Source: Streptomyces sp. NBC_00691 (GTDB taxonomy: Bacteria; Actinomycetota; Actinomycetes; Streptomycetales; Streptomycetaceae). From it: a stretch of DNA of 64,000 nt. The notes beneath the pieces were generated by a model. That model ran no database searches, was not told where the DNA came from, and saw only the letters and a list, made by a program, of their open reading frames with translations. The position numbers and the translations under genes were made by a program. Of this stretch, positions 52,743 to 60,453 are shown one piece after another; position 1 is the stretch's first letter; every line of letters starts with the position of its first letter. The stretch is from contig NZ_CP109007.1 of NCBI RefSeq assembly GCF_036226665.1, positions 2,458,501-2,522,500 of the forward strand. Direction: 5' to 3'.

Positions 52743-54043
52743 GGCGACAACCGTACGGGCAGGGTGACCGCCAGCCGCCAGCGCCTCGGCCCGTCCGGCC
52801 CGGCGTCGATCTCGCCGTGCAGGAGCCGTACGCGCTCCGCGAGGCCCGGCAGCCCGTGCCCGGAGGCCGGGAAGGCCCGCGGGCGCCCCGAACGCGCGCC
52901 GTTCCCGGTCTCGTTGACCACCTCGAGCTCCAGCGCGTCCGGTCCGGCCGCCACCCGCACCGTGATCGGACCGCCGGCGCCGTGCCGGACGGCATTGGTC
53001 AGCCCCTCCTGGACGATCCGGTACGCGGCCCGGGAGAGCGTCCCCCGCACCCGCGCCGGATCCCCCGACCGCTCCCACTCCACCACCGCGCCGGTGTGCC
53101 GCACCCGTTCGAGCAGCTCGGGCAGGTCGGCCAGCGTACGGACCGGGGCGGCCCCGGCCGCGTCGGCGTCCCGCTCGCGCAGGACGCCGAGGACGTGGTC
53201 CAGGTCCTCCAGCGCGGCCCGGGCGGACTCCTCGATGCTGCGGAGGGCGGCCCTCGCCGCCGCCGGTTCGGTGGCCATCAGCTCGCCCGCCACCGCGGCC
53301 TGGATCGTGGTCGTCGTCAGCGTGTGCCCGATGGAGTCGTGCAACTCGTGGGCCAGCCGGTTGCGTTCGGCCAGCCTCAGCTCCCGCTCGGCCGCGAGGG
53401 CGAGCCGCTCGGCCGTCGACGGCCCGAGGAGCCGGGGCGCCGACCACCGCAGGGCCCGCGTCACGAGGACGCAGACGACCGCGGCGAGCAGCAGACAGAC
53501 GAACGCCACGGCCCAGCTCTGCCAGCCGCCCGTCACCCGTGCGGACCGGCCGAACAGGCTCAGCGCCAGCTCGGCGCGGAGCCAACCGCCCGGCAGGGCC
53601 AGGGCGAGGAAGAGCAGCAGCCCGCTCGCGAGCGCACCCGTCCAGCCGAGGGTGACGTGCAGCAGCAGCCAGAGGGGGGTCCGCCAGCGGTCGGAGCCGG
53701 GGAGTGCGGAGGGCACGGCCGGGACGGCACCGCCGGATCCCGCCCCGGGCGACGACGTGGACGGGCGTACGGCGGAGGGCTCGGGCAGCACCACGTGCAG
53801 CAGCCGACGCGCGCCCGTGATCAGCACCCGGCGGGTGGTGCGGGCCAGACCGACCAGGGCGATCAGGACGGCCCAGACGGCCGGGACCACGACGAACAGG
53901 GCGCCCTCGGGGGCGGATCGCCACGCCAGCGCCGGAAGCAGCGCGAAGGACAGCAGGGGAAGACTCGCGAGGGCCGCCGCATAGGCGAACAGCGCGCCCG
54001 CGTACGTGGAACGGCGCAGCAGCGGCCGGAGTGCCTTGATCAT
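52739..54043 (-). CDS. NarL-type sensor histidine kinase
   Basis: 434 residues from ATG 54043. Four to five membrane segments fill residues 12-230 with a Ser/Pro/Gly-rich loop. The HisKA_3 dimerisation box is AERNRLAHELHDSIGHTLTT with phospho-His; the ATPase has VQEGLTNAVRHGAGGPITVR (N-box) and GHGLPGLAERVRLLHGEI (G-box). It has no extracellular sensor domain of note, so it probably senses membrane stress. The neighbour across a 137-bp divergent gap is a secreted serine hydrolase. Confidence 0.92.
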   Translation of the reverse strand: MIKALRPLLRRSTYAGALFAYAAALASLPLLSFALLPALAWRSAPEGALFVVVPAVWAVLIALVGLARTTRRVLITGARRLLHVVLPEPSAVRPSTSSPGAGSGGAVPAVPSALPGSDRWRTPLWLLLHVTLGWTGALASGLLLFLALALPGGWLRAELALSLFGRSARVTGGWQSWAVAFVCLLLAAVVCVLVTRALRWSAPRLLGPSTAERLALAAERELRLAERNRLAHELHDSIGHTLTTTTIQAAVAGELMATEPAAARAALRSIEESARAALEDLDHVLGVLRERDADAAGAAPVRTLADLPELLERVRHTGAVVEWERSGDPARVRGTLSRAAYRIVQEGLTNAVRHGAGGPITVRVAAGPDALELEVVNETGNGARSGRPRAFPASGHGLPGLAERVRLLHGEIDAGPDGPRRWRLAVTLPVRLSP

Positions 54044-54180
54044 CACCGGCCAGTATGGACGGGCGGCCCGTGGCCGGCCTCCCCCGATCGGGGGAGCGTT
54101 TTCTCCCGCGATTCCGCGATGTGCCCAGGAGGCCCCGGACAACATGATCGTGTCCTGCCCGGTCGACGGAAGGACAGCGG

Positions 54181-55371
54181 ATGAACACGCGAGCGATGAG
54201 GACGAGTACGGAGAAGCGGACGTCGAGGCGCGGCCTCGCCCGGCCGTGGACGGGCCTCCGTCGCGGAGGTACGGCGGCCGCGGCGGCGATGGCCGTCGCG
54301 GTCATGACGGCGGGCGCGCTGCCGCCGCCTGCGGCCGCGGCGACACGGCCGGACGCCGTACAGCGGGGACTGAACGCGCTGGTGCGCGAAGGGCAGCCGG
54401 CGGCGCTGGCGAGCGTCGAGGACGGCCGGGGCCACGCCCGCACGTACACGGCGGGGGTCGGAGACCTGGCGACGGGCGCGAAGGTGCCGAGGGACGGCCA
54501 GGTGCGGATCGGGAGCAACACGAAGACGTTCACGGCGGTGGTCGTGCTGCAGCTGGTCGGCGAGGGGAAGGTCGGCCTGGAGGAGTGGGTCGACACGTAT
54601 CTGCCGGGGGTGGTGCGGGGGAAGGGCCTCGACGGAGGAAGGATCACGGTCCGTCAGCTGCTGCAGCACACGAGCGGGATCCCGGATTACGGGGCGTACA
54701 TCAGCGACGAGGAGATACTGCACCGGTATTACGAGCCGCGTGATCTCGTCGACGTGGCGCTCGAGCACGAGGCGGAGTTCGAGCCGGGGAAGAAGTGGAG
54801 CTACAGCAACACGAACTACGTACTGGCGGGCCTGATCGTCCAGAAGGTGACGGGGCGCCCGCTGGCAGAGGAGATCGACCGGCGGATCGTCAAGAGGATC
54901 GGGCTGCGGCACACGTACTTCCCCGCGCAGGGGGACAGGGGCATCAGGGAGGCGCACCCTCAGGGCTATCACCGGATGAAGGAGGGTGAGCCGCTGCGCG
55001 ACGTCACGGAGCTCGACCCGTCGGCGGGCTGGGCGGCGGGGCAGATGATCTCGACGAACTCGGACCTGAACCGCTTCTTCGGGGCGCTGCTGGGCGGGGA
55101 TCGGCTGCTGGGCAAGGCGCAGCGGGACCAGATGCGGACGACGGTCCCGATCGAAGGGACGGAGTTCCACTACGGGTTGGGGCTGATGAAGAGGCCGCTG
55201 ACGTGCGGAGGGGCCTACTGGGGCCACGGGGGCGACATCGCGGGCTACGAGACCAGGGGCGGGATCACGGACGCGGGCAGGGCGGCGAACGTGGCGGTGA
55301 CGAGCATCCCGACGGAGGAGCCGGCGGTGAAGGGGGTACTGGGAGTGGTGGACACGGCTTTGTGCGGGTGA
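54181..55371 (+). CDS. exported serine hydrolase, beta-lactamase/D-Ala carboxypeptidase family
   Basis: 396 residues. A Tat/Sec-like signal (residues 20-52, RGGTAAAAAMAVAVMTAGAL, AAAAT) precedes the penicillin-binding fold: VRIGSNTKTFTAVVVLQLVG (S-x-x-K), QLLQHTSGIPDYGAYIS, KWSYSNTNYVLAGLIV (Y-S-N) and GHGGDIAGYETRGG (H-G-G). Class C beta-lactamase-like enzymes act on D-Ala-D-Ala peptides or esters; substrate unknown. It is divergent from the two-component system, which may regulate it. Confidence 0.88.
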   Translation: MNTRAMRTSTEKRTSRRGLARPWTGLRRGGTAAAAAMAVAVMTAGALPPPAAAATRPDAVQRGLNALVREGQPAALASVEDGRGHARTYTAGVGDLATGAKVPRDGQVRIGSNTKTFTAVVVLQLVGEGKVGLEEWVDTYLPGVVRGKGLDGGRITVRQLLQHTSGIPDYGAYISDEEILHRYYEPRDLVDVALEHEAEFEPGKKWSYSNTNYVLAGLIVQKVTGRPLAEEIDRRIVKRIGLRHTYFPAQGDRGIREAHPQGYHRMKEGEPLRDVTELDPSAGWAAGQMISTNSDLNRFFGALLGGDRLLGKAQRDQMRTTVPIEGTEFHYGLGLMKRPLTCGGAYWGHGGDIAGYETRGGITDAGRAANVAVTSIPTEEPAVKGVLGVVDTALCG

Positions 55372-55393
55372 GGGTGAGGCGGGGGCGAGGCGC

Positions 55394-56196
55394 TGGGGGT
55401 GGGCCGGGTTCGTGGGTCTCGGGTGCGGCCGCCCTCTTTCCGAGTGTGGCGTCCTGCACCACCGCGTCAAGGGCGCTCCTTCGTCGCGTCGCTGCGCGAT
55501 GGGCTGCGCCCACCCTTGACCCGGCGGCGCAGGCCGCCTTTTCACACTCGGAGGGCGGCCGGGGGCGGGGCCGCGCGGGGGCCCGGGCAGTGGCCACGCG
55601 CCGTGGGCGCCTTGCGGGCCGGTGGGGTGGGGCTGGGTTCGCGGCCGGGGTGGGGTGGGCCGCTTTCCCTTGTTTCGGGGTGCGCGGTAGTTGAATGGGG
55701 CGGCCCGGCGGCGCTTAGCGGCTGCCCGTCGTCGTCGGGTGGGGATTCAGGCCCCGCTGGTCGCTGTCCGTGGGTCGGGGGAGCGGTGGGCGAGAGTTTC
55801 CTGCACTTCCATCGCCCGATAAGGGCGATTCACCCCCTTCGCCCGTCTCTCCCGGATGGGTTACTCGGAGTAATGTCGAGTTACTCGCGCCCCGACCCAC
55901 CGGGAGTGACCAGCGGGCCGGAAGCCCACTCGCCCCGGCCACGAACCCAGCCCCACCCCACCGGCCCGCAAGGCGCCCACGCCACCCCGGCCACTGCCCG
56001 AAGCCCGGCGCGGACCCCGCCCCCGGACCGCCCTCCGAGAGTGTCTTCGCTCCTGGAGGTGGTGGGTCAAGGGTGGCCGAAGGCCATCGCGCAGCGACGC
56101 GACCGCAGGGAGCGCCCTTGACGCACCGCCGGAAGGAGCAACTCTCGGAAAGAGGGCGGTCCCACCCGCCACTCACACACCCAGCCCACCCCCAGA
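55394..56196. repeat. ~800-bp imperfect inverted repeat filling the 55372-56224 gap
   Basis: No gene was found in this 853-bp stretch. A left arm (55394-55780) and right arm (~55889-56196) are inverted copies of one element. The best section is 55603-55650 against 55933-55980, with one mismatch in 48 bp. Each arm holds a hairpin core GTCAAGGG..CCCTTGAC (55466-55520; 56066-56122) with an inner hairpin. The left arm has about 100 extra bp (55651-55750). A small hairpin ATCGCCC/GGGCGAT sits in the middle at 55811-55829. Function unknown. Confidence 0.8.
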
Positions 56197-56224
56197 ACCC
56201 AACACCCGCACCACCACCCCACCC

Positions 56225-56686
56225 TCAGTCCAGGCAGAACTCGTTCCCCTCCGGGTCCGCCATCACGATCCACCCGTCGCTCATCGGCGGCGCCGGTTCG
56301 AAGCGGCGCAGCCGCTTCCCTCCCCGTGCCACCAGGCGTTCGCACTCCTCCTCCAGCGCCGCCATCCGCTCCTCCCCCACCAGCCCCGGCGCCGCCCTCA
56401 CATCGAGGTGCACCCGGTTCTTCGCCACCTTGTCCTCCGGCACCCGCTGGAAGAACACCCTCGGCCCCTCCCCCTCCGGGTCCTCCAGGGCCGATCGTGA
56501 GTTGCGCTCCTCCTCCGGCACTCCCAGCTTCGCCAGGAACTCGTCCCACGCTGCCAGCGGGTCCGCTCCCTCCGGCAGTTCGACTCCCGGCGGGCCCGGG
56601 TGGACGTACCCCAGTGCGTCCCGCCAGAAGGTCGACAGCGCCTTCGGGTCGTGCGCGTCGAACGTGACCTGGAATCGGCGGCTCAT
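56225..56686 (-). CDS. VOC-superfamily protein
   Basis: 153 residues from ATG 56686. The two-module VOC fold shows RFQVTFDAHDPKALSTFWRD, KNRVHLDVRAAPGLVGEERM and DGWIVMADPEGNEFCLD at the C-terminus with the metal Glu. A glyoxalase/bleomycin-resistance-like protein; substrate unknown. GAGGAGAGG lies 5-13 nt upstream of the start. Another VOC gene with the same DPEGNEFCL ending lies 0.5 kb away. Confidence 0.82.
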   Translation of the reverse strand: MSRRFQVTFDAHDPKALSTFWRDALGYVHPGPPGVELPEGADPLAAWDEFLAKLGVPEEERNSRSALEDPEGEGPRVFFQRVPEDKVAKNRVHLDVRAAPGLVGEERMAALEEECERLVARGGKRLRRFEPAPPMSDGWIVMADPEGNEFCLD

Positions 56687-56784
56687 CGTGCTGCTCCTCT
56701 CCTCGCGGTGCTGCGGTCCCATGGATCCACCCTGACACCCGAAGCGGACAGATTCGGTCCGCCGTCTCTGGCAGGCTGACCCAC

Positions 56785-57214
56785 ATGGGCGAACGGGGCA
56801 CGACCGAGCGGGTGCTCACCCTCCTCGGGCACGAGTTCGAACCGCTCGACGCGACCGAGGTACGGACCCGGATACGGGAGATGGCGGCGCTGGACCCGGA
56901 GCGTGCGCGCTTCGGGTCCCGCACACACCGGTACGAGCTGCGTCCCGCGCTGCCCGAGGCGGAGATCGGCGCGTTCGAGGAGGAGCACGGCATCCGGCTC
57001 CCCCCGGACTACCGTGCCTTCGTGGCGGAGGTCGGCGACGGGCCCGCCGGACCGGCCCACGGGTTGCTGCCGTTGGCGACTCCCCGCCCGGAGGCGGAGG
57101 ACGGGGCCGTACGCGGGCGGGATCTGGTCGCTGGACCCGGACTGGGGCGGTCTCGTCCCCGCGTACCCCGGCTTCCGGGCCTGGTACGCCGCCTGGCTCG
57201 GCTCTCCTGCCTAG
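56785..57214 (+). pseudogene. SMI1/KNR4-family gene, frameshifted by internal deletion
   Basis: Codons from 56785 read a normal SMI1/KNR4 N-terminus: ATEVRTRIREMAALDPERAR, PALPEAEIGAFEEEHGIRLP, PDYRAFVAEVGDGPAGPAHG. At about 57105 that frame stops resembling the family. In the next frame, from 57110, the family C-terminus GGIWSLDPDWGGLVPAYPGF then RAWYAAWLGSPA appears, ending with TAG 57212-57214. The region between them in intact homologues (about 80-100 residues) is missing. SMI1 proteins often act as immunity proteins; this copy is broken. Confidence 0.75.
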
Positions 57215-57224
57215 ACTGACGGCC

Positions 57225-57608
57225 ATGGCATGCCGCATCAGTGAACTGGTCATCGACTGCGCCGATCCCGACCGACTCGCCGCGTTCTGGAGCGAGGTCC
57301 TCGGTTACGTGGAGCTCAGCCGCGAGGGTGACGGAAGCATCGAGATCGGGCCGCCCGACGCCGGGTTCGGCGGCCCGCAGCCGACCCTCGTCCTCAGCCC
57401 CAGCAGCGACCCGCGCTCCGGGAAGCTCCCGCTCCACATCGACGTCAACCCCACCGACCGCGACCAGGCCGCCGAGCTGGAGCGGCTGCTCGCACTCGGA
57501 GCGAAGCCCGCGGACATCGGTCAGACCGGCGCCGAGAACTGGCACGTCCTGCTCGATCCGGAGGGCAACGAGTTCTGTCTGCTGCACCGCCGGCTCCAGC
57601 CGCTCTGA
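57225..57608 (+). CDS. VOC-superfamily protein
   Basis: 127 residues: ISELVIDCADPDRLAAFWSE, KLPLHIDVNPTDRDQAAELE and ENWHVLLDPEGNEFCLLHRR. A single-domain VOC protein that would dimerise. The TAGACT hexamer (57212-57217), overlapping the stop of the SMI1 remnant, ends 7 nt before the ATG, so the transcript may be leaderless. Function unknown. Confidence 0.82.
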   Translation: MACRISELVIDCADPDRLAAFWSEVLGYVELSREGDGSIEIGPPDAGFGGPQPTLVLSPSSDPRSGKLPLHIDVNPTDRDQAAELERLLALGAKPADIGQTGAENWHVLLDPEGNEFCLLHRRLQPL

Positions 57609-57775
57609 GCCCTCTCGGACCTACCCGGGCTCACCGGCCACTCGTTGTCCGAGCCGGTGCGCCGGTCATGCCGTGGGACACGTCGCCGGCGCCGCGGGTC
57701 GGCCGGGATCCCGCTCCCATCGCCGCGTCCGAATTCCGCCAGCGGCCCGGTGTCCCGTCGCGCGATCCTGGCCGT

Positions 57776-58294
57776 ATGAGCACCCAGACCTCCGCCACGA
57801 CCGCTTACGACGCCCGCGCCATCGCGCCCTCCGCCCTCGCCGAGCTGCGCGTCACCGACGACGCGGGCCGCGCCTGCGTCCCGTACTCCGCCGGCGAGGG
57901 CGGCGATCCGCTGCGCTGCTGTCTGCGTCTCTCCGTCCCGGGCGAGCGGATCGCGCTCGTCTCGTACGCGCCGCTGCGGCGCTGGGCGGCCGGGTCGGGG
58001 GTCGAGCCGGGTGCGTACGACGAGCAGGGCCCCGTCTTCGTCCACGCCGAGGAGTGCGGCGGTCCCGTGCCCTCGGAGACGTACCCCTTCGCCCGTGCGG
58101 AGGCGTTGCGGACCGTGCGTCGTTACGACGCGGCGGGCCGCATCGTCGGGGGCCGGCTCCTGGAGATCCCCGAGGCGACGTCCGAGGGCTTCGACCGGGC
58201 CTTCGACGAGGCCTTCGCCGACCCGGCCGTGGCGCTGGTCCACGTCCGGGCGGTCGAGTACGGCTGTTTCCACTTCGAGGTGCGTCGACCCTGA
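57776..58294 (+). CDS. DUF1203 protein
   Basis: 172 residues: AYDARAIAPSALAELRVTDD, LVSYAPLRRWAAGSGVEPGA, CGGPVPSETYPFARAEALRT and VHVRAVEYGCFHFEVRRP. The CFHFEV end and the GPVFVHAEEC strand are typical of DUF1203, a small cytosolic family of unknown function. No RBS; the ATG follows GGCCGT. Confidence 0.75.
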   Translation: MSTQTSATTAYDARAIAPSALAELRVTDDAGRACVPYSAGEGGDPLRCCLRLSVPGERIALVSYAPLRRWAAGSGVEPGAYDEQGPVFVHAEECGGPVPSETYPFARAEALRTVRRYDAAGRIVGGRLLEIPEATSEGFDRAFDEAFADPAVALVHVRAVEYGCFHFEVRRP

Positions 58295-58319
58295 TCCGCA
58301 GGCACCCGGCCGGCCCGGT

Positions 58320-59279
58320 TCAGCGGGACCGCGGTGCCGGCCAGGGCCTGTGCCCCGGTCCGGTGGGGTGGGTGCCCGTGACGGCCATGACGAGCGAGTA
58401 GAGGCTGGTCTCGGCGGTGATGAAGAGACGGTTGCGCTTGGCCCCGCCCCAGGTGATGTTGGCGACCGCCTCGGGGATGTCCAGCCGTCCGATCAGGGTG
58501 CCGTCGGGGTCGTAGCAGTGCACGCCGTCGTTCATCGCGGCCGCCCAGAGCCGGCCGCCGTCGTCGAAGCGGAGGTTGTCGAAGCGGGCGGCGCCGCGGG
58601 CCCCGGCCTCGGCGAAGACGGCGCCGTCCGACAGCGTGCCGTCCTCGCGGACGTCGAAGACCCGGATGAGGCCGGCCCGGGTGTCGGAGACGAAGAGCTG
58701 CCGTTCGTCGGTGGAGAAGACGAGGCCGTTGGGGGCGGCGAAGCTGTCGGCGACCAGGCGGACTTCGCCCGTGGCGGGGTCGATGCGGTAGACGTTGTTG
58801 GCGCCGATCTCGCTCTCCGCGCGGTAGCCCTCGTAGTCGCTGGTGATGCCGAAGTCGGGGTCGGAGAACCAGATGGAGCCGTCGGACCTGACCGTCGCGT
58901 CGTTCGGGCTGTTCAGGCGCTTGCCCTGCCAGCGGTCGGCGAGGACGGTGATCGTGCCGTCGTGTTCGGTGCGGGTGACGCGGCGGTTGCCCTGCTCACA
59001 GGTGATCAGACGGCCCTCGCGGTCGAGGGTGTTGCCGTTGGTGTGCCCGGCGGTGCGGCGGAAGACGGAGACGGCGCCGGTCTCCTCGTCCCAGCGCAGC
59101 ATCCGGTCGTTGGGGATGTCGCTCCAGACCAGCTGCTTCCAGGCGGGGAGGTAGATCGGCCCTTCGGCCCAGCGGCAGCCGGTGTACAGGACTTCCAGGG
59201 CGTCGTCGCCGTTCATGCAGCGGCCGGTACGGAACCGGTCGTCGAACATCTCGTACAGTGCGGGGCGCTCGCTGGTCAT
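58320..59279 (-). CDS. SMP-30/gluconolactonase-family protein
   Basis: 319 residues with a six-bladed propeller: EVLYTGCRWAEGPIYLPAWK (metal Glu), GRLITCEQGNRRVTRTEHDG, RLNSPNDATVRSDGSIWFSD (Asn/Asp ligands) and SFAAPNGLVFSTDERQLFVS. The family hydrolyses sugar lactones with calcium or zinc. Substrate unknown. Divergent from an Lrp/AsnC regulator, and the shared 108-bp gap contains phased repeats that probably control it. Confidence 0.87.
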   Translation of the reverse strand: MTSERPALYEMFDDRFRTGRCMNGDDALEVLYTGCRWAEGPIYLPAWKQLVWSDIPNDRMLRWDEETGAVSVFRRTAGHTNGNTLDREGRLITCEQGNRRVTRTEHDGTITVLADRWQGKRLNSPNDATVRSDGSIWFSDPDFGITSDYEGYRAESEIGANNVYRIDPATGEVRLVADSFAAPNGLVFSTDERQLFVSDTRAGLIRVFDVREDGTLSDGAVFAEAGARGAARFDNLRFDDGGRLWAAAMNDGVHCYDPDGTLIGRLDIPEAVANITWGGAKRNRLFITAETSLYSLVMAVTGTHPTGPGHRPWPAPRSR

Positions 59280-59312
59280 ACGGGTTCCTTCCCCTCCACA
59301 GAGCCGCCGATC

Positions 59313-59380
59313 CGAATGACGTACGGCTCAGCTGAAAGATAGCCGAATGAGATATGGTCATCGCAAGATCTTGGCGAATG
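59313..59380. promoter_or_regulatory. three CGAATG direct repeats at 31-bp period
   Basis: CGAATG begins at 59313, 59344 and 59375, exactly 31 bp apart (close to three helical turns). Each lies in a wider match, CCGAATGAC, CCGAATGAG and GCGAATGGA. They span the gap between the SMP-30-family gene and the Lrp-type gene, with the last repeat 8 bp from the Lrp start. Phased sites suit a wrapped Lrp/AsnC octamer. Confidence 0.6.
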
Positions 59381-59387
59381 GAGAGTT

Positions 59388-59837
59388 GTGGATCACATTG
59401 ATCGTGCCCTGCTGACGCAGCTCCAGCAGGACGCCACCCGGTCCTATGCCGCGCTGGGCGAGGCCGTGGGCCTCTCGGCCGGAGCGGCGCACGAGCGCGT
59501 CCGGAAGCTGAGGGAGCGCGGTGCGATCCGCCGCACCACCGTCGAGGTGGACCCGGCGGCGGTGGGCGGTGCCGTCCTGGCGTACGTGATGGTCGACTCG
59601 GTCGCGTGGATGGGCGATTCGGGGCGGGACTTCGCCGCGCTCCCCGAGATCCTGGAGGCGCACGTCATCGCCGGCAGCGCGTCGGTGCTGGTGAAGGTCA
59701 GGACGGCGACCACGGAACAGCTGCAGGACGTGCTGCGGCGCATCTACGCGATCGACGGGGTCAGCGGGACGCAGGCCACGGTCGTCCTGGAGACCTTCTT
59801 CGAACGGCCGGTCTCCCCGGAGCTCGGCTCAGGGTGA
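59388..59837 (+). CDS. Lrp/AsnC-family regulator
   Basis: 149 residues, GTG start at 59388 with GGAGAG upstream. The N-terminal HTH is HIDRALLTQLQQDATRSYAA then GLSAGAAHERVRKLRERGAI. The C-terminal RAM domain reads ILEAHVIAGSASVLVKVRTA and TQATVVLETFFERP. These proteins bind amino acids or metabolites and wrap DNA as octamers. It faces the SMP-30 gene, its likely target. Confidence 0.9.
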   Translation: MDHIDRALLTQLQQDATRSYAALGEAVGLSAGAAHERVRKLRERGAIRRTTVEVDPAAVGGAVLAYVMVDSVAWMGDSGRDFAALPEILEAHVIAGSASVLVKVRTATTEQLQDVLRRIYAIDGVSGTQATVVLETFFERPVSPELGSG

Positions 59838-59841
59838 ACGA

Positions 59842-59884
59842 GAAGGGCCCCCGCCCGGGCGTGCTGCCCGGGCGGGGGCCCTTC
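59842..59884. terminator. 19-bp bidirectional stem-loop between lrp-type gene and rnpB
   Basis: 59842-59860 pairs perfectly with 59866-59884 around a 5-nt loop. It is 5 nt after the Lrp stop and just beyond the 3' end of rnpB on the other strand, so it likely ends both transcripts. Confidence 0.9.
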
Positions 59885-59891
59885 CCACGTG

Positions 59892-60304
59892 GGCCGACAG
59901 ACGAGTCGGGCTGTACGCCGGGTTCTGTCCCCCGGGACCTCACGGTCGTCGGGGCGACGGCCATCCATCTAGGACCGGCGTTGCCACCGGCCTCCTGCGG
60001 TCTACCCGCGGACTCGGGCGAGCAGCCCTCGAACATCCGCGCAGAGACACCGAGGTGTCCCCTCTTGACCTTGCTCCGAGTGGGGTTTACCTAGCCGCCT
60101 GAGTCACCTCAGGCGCTGGTGGTCTCTTACACCACCGTTTCACCCTTACCGAGGACCGAAGTCCCCGGCGGTCTGTTTTCTGTGGCACTGTCCCGCGGGT
60201 CACCCCGGGTGGCCGTTAGCCACCACCCTGCTCTGTGGAGCCCGGACGTTCCTCGGGAGGACCCGAAGGTCCCCACGCGGCCGCCCGCCCGGCTCGTCTG
60301 CCGT
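59892..60304 (-). ncRNA. rnpB: RNase P RNA
   Basis: On the minus strand the sequence has conserved RNase P RNA elements: GAGGAACGTCCGGGCTCC near the 5' end (60260-60240), ACAGAAAACAGACCGCC (60187-60171), GTAAGGGTGAAACGGTGGTG, AGAGACCACCAG and CAGAACCCGGCGTACAGCCC near the 3' end (P4 partner). The ends CAGACGAG and CTCGTCTG pair as P1, giving boundaries near 60304 and 59892 and a ~413-nt RNA. It is the catalytic subunit that matures tRNA 5' ends. Ends are approximate by a few bases. Confidence 0.93.
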
Positions 60305-60416
60305 GCCGACCATGCTACCCGGCGATCAGGAGACCGGCGGACTCAGAGGAAGTCGGCCGCCGCGGGCGTGGCAGCGGCGCTTGCACATGATCGGGGACGG
60401 TCCCCGGAGCGACAGC

Positions 60417-60447
60417 TTGACCTTGCCGCAGCGTCAGGGTTTCTACT
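60417..60447 (+). promoter_or_regulatory. MerR-type promoter with 19-bp spacer, leaderless
   Basis: TTGACC (-35, 60417-60422) and TCTACT (-10, 60442-60447) are separated by 19 bp, 2 bp more than optimal, as in MerR-regulated promoters. The spacer contains a dyad CTTGCCGC/GCGTCAGG around its centre. The merR ATG begins 6 nt after the -10, so the transcript would start at or near the ATG. Confidence 0.75.
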
Positions 60448-60453
60448 GGGCTC

